NCBI GenBank assembly: GCA_963700955.1
Contig: CAVOZH010000012.1
Location: 310,001-374,000 of the forward strand
DNA length: 64,000 bases
Source of the DNA: Nocardioides_C sp963700955
Lineage (GTDB): Bacteria; Actinomycetota; Actinomycetes; Propionibacteriales; Nocardioidaceae
Direction: 5' to 3'
Positions 22,574 through 31,582 of the stretch are shown here, piece by piece. Position 1 is the stretch's first letter; the number at the start of each line of letters is the position of its first letter. Made by a program: the position numbers and the translations under genes. The notes below the pieces were generated by a model. The model was given only the letters and a program-made list of their open reading frames with translations, did no database searches and was not told the origin of the DNA.

Positions 22574-24112
22574 ATGACCGCCCGCCGCGTCGCCGTCGCA
22601 TCTGCTCTGGCCGCCCTGCTCGCAGCCGCGCTTCCGGCACTCTCCTCCCCCGCGACCGCCCAGGTCGGGCCGAGGGTCACCAACGACTGCCTCAAGAGCG
22701 TGCCGGAGCCAGGGACCACCGAGTCGGTGCAGATCTGCTACACGCTCTTCCAGCCGAAGGGTGCCACGCGCCGCCACAAGGTGCCGATGATCTTCCACAG
22801 CCATGGCTGGGCCGGCTCACGCACCACCGACCCTGCTGCCTTCCGCAAGTGGCTCGACGCCGGCTTCGGCGTGCTCTCCTTCGACCAGCGTGGCTTCGGT
22901 GAGAGCGGCGGCAAGGCACACGTCGAGAACCCTGCGATCGAGGGCCGCGACGTGCAGGCGCTGGTCGCCCGCGCCGCGCGGCTCCCCTGGGTGCGCAAGG
23001 ACGGCAAGGGCGACCCGCGACTCGGTGCGATCGGCGGCAGCTACGGCGGCGGATACCAGTACGTCGGCGCCTTCCGCGAGCTGATGGTCAAGGGCAAGCC
23101 GGTCTTCGACGCTCTCGCGCCCGAGATCACCTGGTACGACCTCAACCAGAGCCTGGCTCCACAGAAGGTCGTCCGCACCGCGTGGGCGCTTGCCCTCTCG
23201 GCTGCCGGCTCGGAAGCCTTGCCGCCCGAGGTGCTGGTGGCGCTCGGCCAGGGTGCGGCCACCGGCTTCTGGCCCCGGGGCGAGGTGCCCGGAAGCGCCG
23301 ACATGGAGAAGTTCTTCGAGAAGAACGGGCCCGCGTGGCACGTCAGACAGGGCCGCCGTCTCGACATCCCGGTGCTGATGGGCCAGGGCGCGACCGACAC
23401 CCTCTTCCCGCTCCACCAGGGCTTGGAGAACTTCCAGCGCGCCCTGACTCCGCGTGCCCGAAGGCACAGCATCTTCGTCGGCTACAACGGCGGCCACGTG
23501 CTCCCGGCGGTGTTCCCACAGGCAGTAGGCGTCGCGAGCGACCCGTGCAGCAAGAAGCTGGCCGGCGGCGACTTCAGCGACCTCGCCCTGCGCTTCTTCG
23601 AGGAGAAGCTGATGGGCAAGAGGACCGGACTCCGCGGCTACGGTCGCTACCACCTCGCCACAGCCGGAGCGCGGTGCACGACGGTCAGCTCCGTCAAGGC
23701 GGACAAGCGCTTCGCCGTCGGCACCGTCGCGACCAGCGAGGCCGCCGGAGTACCCGTCTCCTTCAAGATCGCGGACGGCCCGATCCGGGTGGCCGGCACG
23801 CCGTACCTCTCCGGCCTGGTCACCGCGGCGGGGGTGAACAACCGGGCGTTCTACGGCCTCGCCGTCGGCACCAGTGCGTTCGACGCAAAGCTCGTGCAGA
23901 ACAACGTGCTCCCCTTCTTCGCGCTCCAGCCCGTCCTCGGTGAGAAGCGGCGCATCGAGCTCCCGTCGGTCGCGGTCGACGTACCGAAGGGTCAGTCGCT
24001 GTTCGTGATGGCGACGCCGGTGAGTGACACGTTCGCGGCCATGGGCAGCCGTACGCCGGGTGCGATTCTCATCCAGGACGCCGTCGTCGACCTGCCCGTC
24101 TTCGGGGAGTGA
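22574..24112 (+). CDS. Secreted S15/X-Pro-dipeptidyl-peptidase-like alpha/beta hydrolase
   Basis: 512 residues from MTARRVAVAS with a signal peptide (cleavage near SSPATAQ). The alpha/beta hydrolase core has an oxyanion region (FHSHGWAGSRT), DQRGFGESGG and the nucleophile elbow IGGSYGGGYQY with Ser at about 158. The putative His is in YNGGHVLPA. A C-terminal beta-rich domain (about 395-512) fits the X-Pro dipeptidyl-peptidase C-like jelly roll. Likely an exported peptidase or esterase; substrate unknown. Expression is probably controlled by the long hairpin that covers its ribosome binding site. Confidence 0.85.
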   Translation: MTARRVAVASALAALLAAALPALSSPATAQVGPRVTNDCLKSVPEPGTTESVQICYTLFQPKGATRRHKVPMIFHSHGWAGSRTTDPAAFRKWLDAGFGVLSFDQRGFGESGGKAHVENPAIEGRDVQALVARAARLPWVRKDGKGDPRLGAIGGSYGGGYQYVGAFRELMVKGKPVFDALAPEITWYDLNQSLAPQKVVRTAWALALSAAGSEALPPEVLVALGQGAATGFWPRGEVPGSADMEKFFEKNGPAWHVRQGRRLDIPVLMGQGATDTLFPLHQGLENFQRALTPRARRHSIFVGYNGGHVLPAVFPQAVGVASDPCSKKLAGGDFSDLALRFFEEKLMGKRTGLRGYGRYHLATAGARCTTVSSVKADKRFAVGTVATSEAAGVPVSFKIADGPIRVAGTPYLSGLVTAAGVNNRAFYGLAVGTSAFDAKLVQNNVLPFFALQPVLGEKRRIELPSVAVDVPKGQSLFVMATPVSDTFAAMGSRTPGAILIQDAVVDLPVFGE

Positions 24113-24189
24113 ACCGAGCCAGGCTGGGCAAGGTCATCTCCTAGACAGTCACCGACGGCCGGGCCCGGCCAAGTCATCATGGGGGAACG

Positions 24190-25593
24190 ATGGTCACACC
24201 GCTCGATCCGACGGCCGCAGCGTTCCTGCTCGCCGAGAACCGTCAGCAGCCGATGCACGTCGGCGGCCTCCAGCTGTTCGAGCCTCCCGAGGACGCCGGG
24301 CCGGACTACGTGCGCGAGATGTTCGCCCAGTCGCTGTCACCTGACCAGATCTCACCGCTGTTCCTGCGGCGGCCGCACCGATCGCTCGCCACGGGCGGGC
24401 AGTGGGTCTGGATCGAGGACGACCAGTTCGACTGCGACTACCACGTCCGGCAGAGCGCCCTCGCTGCGCCCGGCAGGATCCGCGAGCTGCTCGACCTGTG
24501 CGGGCGGCTCCACGGCACCCGGCTCGCCCTGGAGCGGCCGCTGTGGGAGACCCATGTCATCGAGGGTCTCGAGGACGGCCGGGTCGCGGTCTACACCAAG
24601 ATCCACCATGCGCTCGTCGACGGCGTCTCCTCGATGCGGCTGCTGCAAAGCGTGCTGTCAACCGACCCGGACCGGCGCGAGATGCCTCCGCCGTGGGGCA
24701 GGCAACAGGTCGAGAAGGCCCGTCCCGGACGCCGGCACGACCAGTCGTTGACCGACCTGCCGCTGAGTGCCTTCCGGTCCGCCTTCGCGCTGACGGCAGA
24801 GGCCGCGGGGATGCCCGCGGCGTTGTTGCGCACGCTGGCCCGCGGCGTCCGCAACGACACCTCGGCCGTGTCCCTGTACGCCCCCCGCACGATCATCAAC
24901 AAGCCGATCACGGGCTCGCGTCGGTTCGCCGCCCAGAGCTGGGCGATCGAGCGGATGAGGTCGGTGGGTGCCGCGACGAGTACGACGATCAACGACGTCG
25001 TGCTCGCCATGTGCAGCGGCGCCATGCGCAGGTACCTCCTCGAGCTCGGCGCGCTCCCCGACTCGACCCTCGTGGCGATGGTGCCGGTGGGGCTCAAGGC
25101 GAAGGAGGCCGGGTCAGCCTCCGCCACGGGTGGCAACGCCGTCGGCTGCGTGATGGTGAAGCTGGGGACGAACATCGAGGATCCCGCCGAGCGGCTCTGG
25201 GCGATCCACCGCTCGATGCAGTCGGGCAAGGAGGCCCTGGCCACGATGACCCCGGCGCAGATCATGGCGATGAGCGCCATCGGCATGGCGCCGGCGGTGC
25301 TCCCGGCCATGCTTCGGCTCCACGGCATCAGCCGCCCGCCGTTCAACCTGATCATCTCCAACGTTCCCGGCCCGACGGAGACGCACTTCTTCAACGGCGC
25401 GCGTCTCGACGGCATGTGGCCGCTCTCGATCCCGATCCACGGCATGGCGCTGAACATCACCTGCACGAGCTACGACCGCGAGATGGGCTTCGGGCTCACC
25501 GGCTGCCGACGCACCGTGCCACACCTCCAGCGTCTGCTGGTCCACCTCGACGACGAGCTCGCTGCCCTGGAGAAGTCCGCCGGCGTCGAGTGA
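24190..25593 (+). CDS. Wax ester synthase / diacylglycerol acyltransferase (WS/DGAT)
   Basis: Joins acyl-CoA to fatty alcohol or diacylglycerol, making storage wax esters or triacylglycerol. 467 residues, usual length. Active-site motif HHALVDG (139-145), N-terminal PLDPTAAAFLLAE and C-terminal FNLIISNVPGP are diagnostic. GGGGGA precedes the ATG. Actinobacteria carry many paralogues; this one stands alone, so its physiological share of lipid storage cannot be judged. Likely peripheral membrane or lipid-droplet associated. Confidence 0.95.
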   Translation: MVTPLDPTAAAFLLAENRQQPMHVGGLQLFEPPEDAGPDYVREMFAQSLSPDQISPLFLRRPHRSLATGGQWVWIEDDQFDCDYHVRQSALAAPGRIRELLDLCGRLHGTRLALERPLWETHVIEGLEDGRVAVYTKIHHALVDGVSSMRLLQSVLSTDPDRREMPPPWGRQQVEKARPGRRHDQSLTDLPLSAFRSAFALTAEAAGMPAALLRTLARGVRNDTSAVSLYAPRTIINKPITGSRRFAAQSWAIERMRSVGAATSTTINDVVLAMCSGAMRRYLLELGALPDSTLVAMVPVGLKAKEAGSASATGGNAVGCVMVKLGTNIEDPAERLWAIHRSMQSGKEALATMTPAQIMAMSAIGMAPAVLPAMLRLHGISRPPFNLIISNVPGPTETHFFNGARLDGMWPLSIPIHGMALNITCTSYDREMGFGLTGCRRTVPHLQRLLVHLDDELAALEKSAGVE

Positions 25594-25650
25594 CCCGCTC
25601 CCCGAGGTGATCGTCCAAAGCCACGGCACGGGCGGTCACCGTGCGGCACA

Positions 25651-26154
25651 GTGAACGCCATGTCGTACCCAGAGCCTCGGTACCTCGATGACGGCGGTGA
25701 GGTGTCCGCCGTACTGCGTCCGGCCGGCCATCCTCCTGAGCTCGGCAACCCGGCCACCGGACACTCCGCGCACTACCTCGCAACGGGTGCGCAGACCGCC
25801 GGCGACTTCGGGCTCTACCGCTGGAACATGGGCGCCGACCCGTCCGGGCCGGCGCCGCACTTCCACCGGACCATGTCCGAGTCCTTCTTCGTTCTCGCCG
25901 GGACCGTGAGCCTGCACGACGGCCAAGGCTGGCGTGACGCGACGGCCGGGGACTTCCTCTACGTGCCACCGGGCGGCATCCACGGCTTCCGCAACGAGTC
26001 CGGTGTGCCTGCGTCGATGCTCATCCTGTTCACGCCGGGTGCGCCCAGGGAGGCGTACTTCGAGGGTCTCGCGGACCTCGCACTGGGCCGACGTCAGATG
26101 ACGTCGGAGGAGTTCCAGGCCTTCTGCGAGGAGCACGACAACCACTACATCTAG
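25651..26154 (+). CDS. Cupin domain protein
   Basis: 167 residues, single cupin barrel. Motif 1 is APHFHRTMSESFFVLAGTV (two His and one Glu as metal ligands). Motif 2 is GDFLYVPPGGIHGFRNES with the third His. The start may be GTG 25651 or ATG 25660; neither has a clear ribosome binding site. Many such proteins are dioxygenases, isomerases or sensors, and no pathway genes flank it, so the function is open. Confidence 0.88.
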   Translation: MNAMSYPEPRYLDDGGEVSAVLRPAGHPPELGNPATGHSAHYLATGAQTAGDFGLYRWNMGADPSGPAPHFHRTMSESFFVLAGTVSLHDGQGWRDATAGDFLYVPPGGIHGFRNESGVPASMLILFTPGAPREAYFEGLADLALGRRQMTSEEFQAFCEEHDNHYI

Positions 26155-26188
26155 TCCCCCGCATCGTCAGGCTCGCTGCCTCAACGCC

Positions 26189-26314
26189 TCAACGCAGTGG
26201 CGTCACGGGCTCTCCGCACATGGGGCACTGGATCTCGTCGACCGGCCGCGGGTCACGCCCCTGGTATCCGCAGTAGTCGCAGGCGTACTCCGTCGACGGC
26301 CCAGGGCTGCTCAC
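26189..26314 (-). CDS. 41-residue zinc-ribbon / rubredoxin-like micro-protein
   Basis: Begins VSSPGPSTEYACDYCGYQ and ends QCPMCGEPVTPLR. Two CxxC pairs (Cys12/15 and 30/33) form a complete four-Cys zinc or iron knuckle. The GTG start at 26314 overlaps the stop of the TY-Chap gene as GTGA, so translation is coupled. It resembles short rubredoxin-like/DUF-type ribbons. The coupling suggests it works with the chaperone-like protein. Confidence 0.8.
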   Translation of the reverse strand: MSSPGPSTEYACDYCGYQGRDPRPVDEIQCPMCGEPVTPLR

Positions 26315-27948
26315 GCGTCCTCCGAGTCCGACCCTGCGGACTCCTCGAGCTCCTCGAGGATCGCATGGAAGTCGGCCAGCGTGAACGGGTAGTCAAGCTG
26401 CGCCGAGTATCCCGCCACCGTCACCTCCACGGAGTCGTCGAGATCGAGCACCTCCACCGAGAACGGCGAGTGCTGAGTCAGCCGGCCGTCGAGCCCGGCG
26501 AGGTCGTCGACATGGAAGATCCGCACCAGGTCGTCGACGTCGCCGATGACCCGAGCGCTCGGCGGGCGGGGCGGACGCCGCCGCTGGGCAGCCCGTCGCG
26601 CCGGTGCCGCGGGGGGTACGTCGGAGGGCGGTGAGTACGACGCCCCGGCAGACGACTCGCGCCCCAGCGATCGCTCGACGACAAAGCGCAGCGCGCGACG
26701 CAGCAGCGCGGTGGTGCGCTCCCAGGCCGCCATCTCGTGGTCGCACGCGCTGGCCTCGTCGCCGTCACCGTCGAGCAGAGCGTTGTCCCGGGCGTGGCGC
26801 CAGGAGATCTCCTGCCGCTCGGTCTCGCCGAGCAGGCGCACGATCACCCCCTGGTCGAACCGGCAGACCCCTGCGGCGAGCTCCGGGTCGATCGTCCCCG
26901 CGGCGTCGACGTCGAGCTGGAGCAACGTCTTCAGCGCGGTCTCGTCGGAGGTCACACCGGCCGCCTGCGTGACCGAGACTGGTGCCGTCTCCTCCTCCTC
27001 GTCCTCAGACGCCTCGAAGGCACGCGTGCCTCCGACGCGGGCGACCAGGTCCTCGTCGATCTCGTCGAGCTTGGCGGACATGCCGGTCAGCATCGACCGG
27101 AGGTGTTCGGGGACGAACGGCCAGGCCGGAAGGTGGACGCGTGCCATGACGCGGTCCTCGACCAGGAGGAACTTGATGAACCGGAAGTCACGATTGAGGA
27201 CGCTCACCTCGAACGCCGCTCGCTCGAGGTCCTCGACGTCCTCGACCACGAAGCTGAACAGCTGGACGACCGGCACGTCCTCGTCGACCCGCACGAAGAC
27301 CAGCGAGCTGCCCCACGGCACCGGGATGTCGCCGTCGTCGTCGTGCTGGGGAGCCGACCCGAACAGCGGGGTGAGCGCCTGGTCGACCAGGTCACGCAGG
27401 TGCTCCGCGCTCTCGGGCATGACCGCGAGCGGCTCCTCAGCCTCGACCGCGGCTACGGCGACTGAGGGCTCAGGGGCCTCGGGATCCTCTCCCAGGCCGT
27501 CGGCGACGAGAAAGGCCGGATGCGCGACCCCGAAGACCTCGCGCAGCGCCTTGACCGCCATCACCGCGAGCCGGTCTGCCTCGGTCAGCGGCAGGTCGGC
27601 GTAGAAGTTGCCCGACCCCTCGCCCTCGGGCTGCCCCGGGCCGACTGTCGGCATGCTCCAGCCGAGGGCGGTCAGCGTCGAGATGCGGTCCTCGTCGAGG
27701 GCGTAGGGCTCGGCGAGGTAGTTGTTGCTCGACACCTCGCCCCGCACCATGCTGCCGTCGCCGAAGCCCGCGAACTGCACATAGGGCGCGGCACCGTCGA
27801 CAGCGTCCTCGGCCACCTCGGCGTCGATGACGAGCATCTCGTCGTCACCCATCTCGGCCAGATGGTCGGCCAACCGCGCCTGGAACCTGCTCCACGCACG
27901 TGCCGTGTTGCGGTCCAGATCGAACCCTGCGAACTCGCTCAACTGCAT
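26311..27948 (-). CDS. TY-Chap / YbjN-like peptide-binding chaperone domain protein
   Basis: 545 residues, acidic, cytosolic. Residues 1-165 match the TY-Chap N-terminal domain: PYVQFAGFGDG, EVSSNNYLAEPYALDE, LGWSMPTVG, VKALREVFGVAHPAFL. A middle CesT/YbjN-like domain (about 190-310) contains PVPWGSSLVFVRVDEDVPVV. Two acidic linkers separate it from a C-terminal domain with VIGDVDDLVRIFHVDDL. Such proteins are thought to bind peptides, like secretion chaperones; clients are unknown. Coupled to a zinc-ribbon micro-gene. Confidence 0.8.
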   Translation of the reverse strand: MQLSEFAGFDLDRNTARAWSRFQARLADHLAEMGDDEMLVIDAEVAEDAVDGAAPYVQFAGFGDGSMVRGEVSSNNYLAEPYALDEDRISTLTALGWSMPTVGPGQPEGEGSGNFYADLPLTEADRLAVMAVKALREVFGVAHPAFLVADGLGEDPEAPEPSVAVAAVEAEEPLAVMPESAEHLRDLVDQALTPLFGSAPQHDDDGDIPVPWGSSLVFVRVDEDVPVVQLFSFVVEDVEDLERAAFEVSVLNRDFRFIKFLLVEDRVMARVHLPAWPFVPEHLRSMLTGMSAKLDEIDEDLVARVGGTRAFEASEDEEEETAPVSVTQAAGVTSDETALKTLLQLDVDAAGTIDPELAAGVCRFDQGVIVRLLGETERQEISWRHARDNALLDGDGDEASACDHEMAAWERTTALLRRALRFVVERSLGRESSAGASYSPPSDVPPAAPARRAAQRRRPPRPPSARVIGDVDDLVRIFHVDDLAGLDGRLTQHSPFSVEVLDLDDSVEVTVAGYSAQLDYPFTLADFHAILEELEESAGSDSEDA

Positions 27949-28054
27949 CCCCCCTGCCTCGACCCCACGCTCTCAACGTACCGGCGAGCACCGACAAATT
28001 CATGCCCTCCGCTGCCTCTCCGAGGAGGGCCGGCCAGCCGGGTCAGCGGTCTGG

Positions 28055-29527
28055 TCAGGCCCGGGCGGCGCCGTACCCGAGCAGGGCAGCCAGGCCCAGC
28101 GCGCTCCGGGGTGCGTAGCCGCTGCGCCACAGCCCGCCGTGGACCGCGCCGTAGGCCTCGTCCTCCCAGGGGTGGTCGTGTCGCGGTCCGCCGCCGGTGT
28201 GCAGGTCGTGCACGAGCAGGGCCGCCATCAGCACGTTGGAGGTCGAGGGCTCGAACACCTCGACCCCGAACCGGTGCGCCCCGGCGTAGGCGGCTGCAAG
28301 CGCCCGGTTCTTGACGACCGATCGGGTCCGGGTCGGCGGCGCGACGTTCATCGACACCGTCGTACCGGCATCTCGGGCCACCGCGGCACGCCACCGCTGC
28401 AGCCGCTTGGCGAGCGCGTAGTTCGGCCCCTGCTGGGGCACCAGGCTGTCGTTGATGCCCGGGTCGGAGCCGGCGACGTACCCCCGGCGCAGCAGCCGGC
28501 CACCGCTGACCGCACGCAGCGGTCGGCCGAGGAGCTTCGCGGCGTACGGCCTGCCCTCGTAAGCCCGGGTGGACTGCTCCACCGCCTCTCCCGGCACGGC
28601 GAAGACATCGGTCGGTGTGGCGAGGAAGGCCAGCGCCAGGTCGTCTCGCAAGGACGTCAGCCGGGTGGTGAGCGCGTCGACCGCCATCGAGACGCGCACG
28701 TTGGTCGCACCGTCGGCGTAGACGTAGTTGCCCAGCACCAGCTTCCCGGGCAGCCCGGCGAGCCACTCGCCGACGGCCGGTACCTCGGCGATGAGGTCGG
28801 CACCGGTGTGCTGGTGTAGACCGCCCTCGCCACCCGGCTCGACCGGCAGCAGCGCCTTCCCTGCCCCGTGCCGCGCCGTCTCCAGCACCCGCTGCCAGAT
28901 GTCGGGCCGCGGCAGGTCGACCGCGGCCACCGTGGCGCCCCAGTGCAGCAGCGCTCGCAGCGGCCCCATCTCCGCGCCGGCACCGAGCACGGCGACGGTG
29001 TGTCCCTCGAGCCTGAGCCATTCGGGGTTGGCCATCACCATGCGAACGGCGTCGGCGGCTGACGGCTCCATGACGCCGGCAGCCAGCCACGCGTCCAGTC
29101 GCCGGTGCAGGTCGTCATTACGGAGCCGGCGGCCGTGGTAGGGCAGCGACAGCTCGGTCTCCGCGTGCTCCTCCCCCAGGACCTCGATCGTGTTCAACAA
29201 GCGGTCGGCCTCCGACGTGGTCCACGTCGAGAGCGGGACGTCGGAACCATCGGCCCCGACCACCCGCATCAGCCTGTGCAAGGAGCCGAGCCCGTCACCC
29301 GCGATGGTGAGCGCGGCTTCGCGGGAGGACAGCCCCGCCTCCAGAAGTCGCCGGAAGTGGACGAGGTATCCGCTGCGCCAGTTGGTCTCCTGTGCCGCGT
29401 TCAACGCGCCGGCCGAGTCGACCTCGCGCAACGCGTCCGAAACGACCGCGCGGCCCGCCGACGCCGTGCTGCGACGGCCGTCGGCGGACCGCGGAAAGAC
29501 GATCCCGTGCTGCTGGTCTGAGCTCAT
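28055..29527 (-). CDS. Rossmann-fold protein of unknown function
   Basis: 490 residues, not a family I recognise. A nucleotide-binding motif TVAVLGAGAEMGPLRALLHW sits near residue 180 after a helical N-terminal domain. A later part has NYVYADGATNVRVSMAVDAL and SMNVAPPTRTRSVVKN. The end, HPWEDEAYGAVHGGLWRSGY, is followed by a hydrophobic helix. This suggests an NAD(P)-dependent enzyme, perhaps peripheral to the membrane. Monocistronic between the TY-Chap and MFS genes; the 106 bases to the TY-Chap start hold its upstream region only. Confidence 0.75.
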   Translation of the reverse strand: MSSDQQHGIVFPRSADGRRSTASAGRAVVSDALREVDSAGALNAAQETNWRSGYLVHFRRLLEAGLSSREAALTIAGDGLGSLHRLMRVVGADGSDVPLSTWTTSEADRLLNTIEVLGEEHAETELSLPYHGRRLRNDDLHRRLDAWLAAGVMEPSAADAVRMVMANPEWLRLEGHTVAVLGAGAEMGPLRALLHWGATVAAVDLPRPDIWQRVLETARHGAGKALLPVEPGGEGGLHQHTGADLIAEVPAVGEWLAGLPGKLVLGNYVYADGATNVRVSMAVDALTTRLTSLRDDLALAFLATPTDVFAVPGEAVEQSTRAYEGRPYAAKLLGRPLRAVSGGRLLRRGYVAGSDPGINDSLVPQQGPNYALAKRLQRWRAAVARDAGTTVSMNVAPPTRTRSVVKNRALAAAYAGAHRFGVEVFEPSTSNVLMAALLVHDLHTGGGPRHDHPWEDEAYGAVHGGLWRSGYAPRSALGLAALLGYGAARA

Positions 29528-29558
29528 CGGTTCATCATGCCCGACCCCCGAGAGGCGT

Positions 29559-30869
29559 TCAGGCGGGCTCGGTGGTCACCGGCGGTGCGACGACCGGCGG
29601 TGCGACGACCGGCGGTGCGACAACCGGGTGTGCGGCGGCCGTCATCGCGACCTTGTGCAGGCCCGCTGCCTCGGGCGACCCCGCGGCCGAACCGAGATGA
29701 CCGCGGAGCATCCCGAACAGGTACACCGCGGCGAGCGCCGTACCTGCGCACATCACCGCGAAGATCAGCCGGTAGTCCAGGAGCGTCACCAGCAGAGCCC
29801 CCACGGCGATGGAGAGGGCCTGCGGAGTGGTGACCAGGACCTCGGTGGCCGTCGAGACGCGGCCCATCAGCCGGCCGGGAGTCTGCTTCTGGAGCAAGGT
29901 GTTGTAAGCGACGATGACGACCGGGATCCCCGCACCCATGACCGCGGTGGCGACCAGCAGCTGCCAGAGCTCGACGGCCGCGGCGATGCCGCCTATCCCC
30001 CCGCTGAGCAGGACCAGTCCCGAGATGATCGAGCGCGGCTCACCGAGCGCGCGGACGATACGGCTCGAGAGCAGCCCTGCGGTCAGTGCGCCGACCCCCT
30101 GGACAGTGAGCACCGGGCCGACGAACTCGACCGGCTTGTCGAACGCGTCGACCACGGCGTACACAGCCGACTCCGCGAACCCGAGGACGAGCAGGCAGAT
30201 GCTCAGGCTCAGCGTGCTGTGCAGGAGGAGAGGGGTACGACGGACGTGCATCACTCCGGCAGCGACCTCCGCCCGCCAGTGCATCGGCACGTGCTCCTCG
30301 TGGGCCTCCACCACGGTCAGGCTGGCGACGGCGATCGCAGCCACAAGGAAGGTCACGCCGTCGACCGCGGCGACCCACGGACCACCGGCGAAGGCAAAGA
30401 TCGTGGCGCCCGACAAAGGGCCCACGAGGCGGAGCGCTTCGCGGGTCACCGACAGGGAGGCGTTCGCCTCGACGAGGGCGTGCTCGGGAAGCAGGTCCTT
30501 GAGCAGGCCGTTGAGCGCGGCCGGCGTCACCACGAAGGAGACCCCGTAGAAGAACGCGACGACGTAGATGATCCAGACGTCGCCGGCGTCCCGTACGAGA
30601 AACAGCGGCGCCATGACGAGTGCCGTTCCGAGGTTCGCCCAGATCAGGAACGCCCTGCGAGGCACCCGGTCGACGACGTACCCCAACAGCGGTGCGATCA
30701 GCGCCGGGATCGTCATCCAGAGGAAGGTGAGCCCTGCCGCACCGTTGGAGTCGGTGAGCTTCTTGACCCACATGCTGAGCACGATCAGCATCAGCGAGTC
30801 ACCGAACATGCTGGCGGTGAGGCCCGCGTAGAGCCGCTTGAACCCGGTGGTGCGGAAGGCTGCCTTCAT
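29559..30869 (-). CDS. MFS efflux transporter
   Basis: 436 residues, twelve predicted helices, beginning MKAAFRTTGFKRLYAGLTAS. It contains the loop 2-3 motif GYVVDRVPRRAFLIW, typical of MFS_3/enterobactin-exporter-type drug exporters. The C-terminal tail holds a VAPPV repeat. Its ATG overlaps the stop of the ArsR-type regulator (ATGA), so the regulator-transporter pair is one operon. Likely exports a compound sensed by the regulator; substrate unknown. Confidence 0.9.
   Translation of the reverse strand: MKAAFRTTGFKRLYAGLTASMFGDSLMLIVLSMWVKKLTDSNGAAGLTFLWMTIPALIAPLLGYVVDRVPRRAFLIWANLGTALVMAPLFLVRDAGDVWIIYVVAFFYGVSFVVTPAALNGLLKDLLPEHALVEANASLSVTREALRLVGPLSGATIFAFAGGPWVAAVDGVTFLVAAIAVASLTVVEAHEEHVPMHWRAEVAAGVMHVRRTPLLLHSTLSLSICLLVLGFAESAVYAVVDAFDKPVEFVGPVLTVQGVGALTAGLLSSRIVRALGEPRSIISGLVLLSGGIGGIAAAVELWQLLVATAVMGAGIPVVIVAYNTLLQKQTPGRLMGRVSTATEVLVTTPQALSIAVGALLVTLLDYRLIFAVMCAGTALAAVYLFGMLRGHLGSAAGSPEAAGLHKVAMTAAAHPVVAPPVVAPPVVAPPVTTEPA
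29581..29625 (-). repeat. Three tandem 15-bp repeats in the MFS C-terminal tail
   Basis: GGCGGTGCGACGACC x3 (the last copy has one change), coding the VAPPV tail of the transporter. In frame, so copy-number change would keep the protein intact. Confidence 0.8.
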
Positions 30870-31489
30870 CGGGACTCCTCGCCCTGCTCGTGGTCGTGGG
30901 TGGTGGCCGGTCGTGATGCGCCTGGCTCGGGCCGCGGGACGAGCCAGCCGACAAGCGACACCAGCCGTGCGCCCTCGGGCCGGCGCTCCGGGGCGTGTAG
31001 CCGGTCGAAGTGGGTCAGGAAAAGCTCCTGCATCCGCTCGGAGACCTCCTTCGCCTCCTCAGCGGTCAGCCAGAGGGACGCCTGGGCAACCGTGGAGGCC
31101 GCGCGCCATTCAGGGGACTCGGACTGCTCGACCTCGCGTGCCGCACGGAGTCGTTGGAGCTCCCTGTTCAGCATCAGGTCGGTGAGCGCATGCCCGGCAG
31201 CGCTCGTCTCGGGCTCCTCTTCGCCCTCCCCCCAGACCAGCCCCTCGCTGGCCGCCTGCCAGGGCCGCCTGCGTCCGACTGCGTCGGGCACCTCGGTCAC
31301 GAAGCCGTGCTCTGCGAGCTTGCGCAGGTGCCACGAGCAGTTGGAAGGCGAGCTGCCGAGCTCAGCGGCGAGCTCCGTCGCAGTGCGGGGGCCGTCGAGC
31401 ACGAGGATCTCGAGCAGGTCCATGCGCAGCGGGTGCGCGAGTGCCTTGAGCGAGGCGGCGTCGCTGATGGTCCGGCGGCTCTTCGTCAT
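30866..31489 (-). CDS. ArsR-type winged-helix regulator of the MFS exporter
   Basis: About 207 residues from MTKSRRTISDAASLKALAHP. The HTH (about 15-80) has LAHPLRMDLLEIL, TATELAAELGSSPSNCSWHL as recognition region and LRKLAEHGFVTEV. A longer C-terminal helical domain follows, as in the HTH_20/DUF2087-like group. A 16-bp palindrome ends 12 bases upstream of the chosen start. A TTG at 31540 would put that palindrome inside the gene, so it was not used. Probable autorepressor of this operon. Confidence 0.88.
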   Translation of the reverse strand: MTKSRRTISDAASLKALAHPLRMDLLEILVLDGPRTATELAAELGSSPSNCSWHLRKLAEHGFVTEVPDAVGRRRPWQAASEGLVWGEGEEEPETSAAGHALTDLMLNRELQRLRAAREVEQSESPEWRAASTVAQASLWLTAEEAKEVSERMQELFLTHFDRLHAPERRPEGARLVSLVGWLVPRPEPGASRPATTHDHEQGEESR

Positions 31490-31500
31490 GAATCGAAAGT

Positions 31501-31516
31501 AGTCTTTCGAAAGACT
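31501..31516 (-). promoter_or_regulatory. Perfect 16-bp palindrome, likely operator of the ArsR-MFS operon
   Basis: AGTCTTTCGAAAGACT, perfectly self-complementary, unusually AT-rich for this window, 12 bases upstream of the regulator start. Flanks AAGT/TTCTT extend the symmetry partly. The best guess is the binding site of the ArsR-type protein. Confidence 0.65.
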
Positions 31517-31582
31517 TCTTTCAATACTTCGACAGGTCAACAGTTGCGGCGATCCCGCGAGAGGCTCAGCCGCGGGCGCCGG

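Noticed and set aside
29581..29625. Possible CRISPR-like or regulatory direct repeats
   Set aside because: Three 15-bp units without spacers, in frame within the MFS coding sequence; simple coding repeat.
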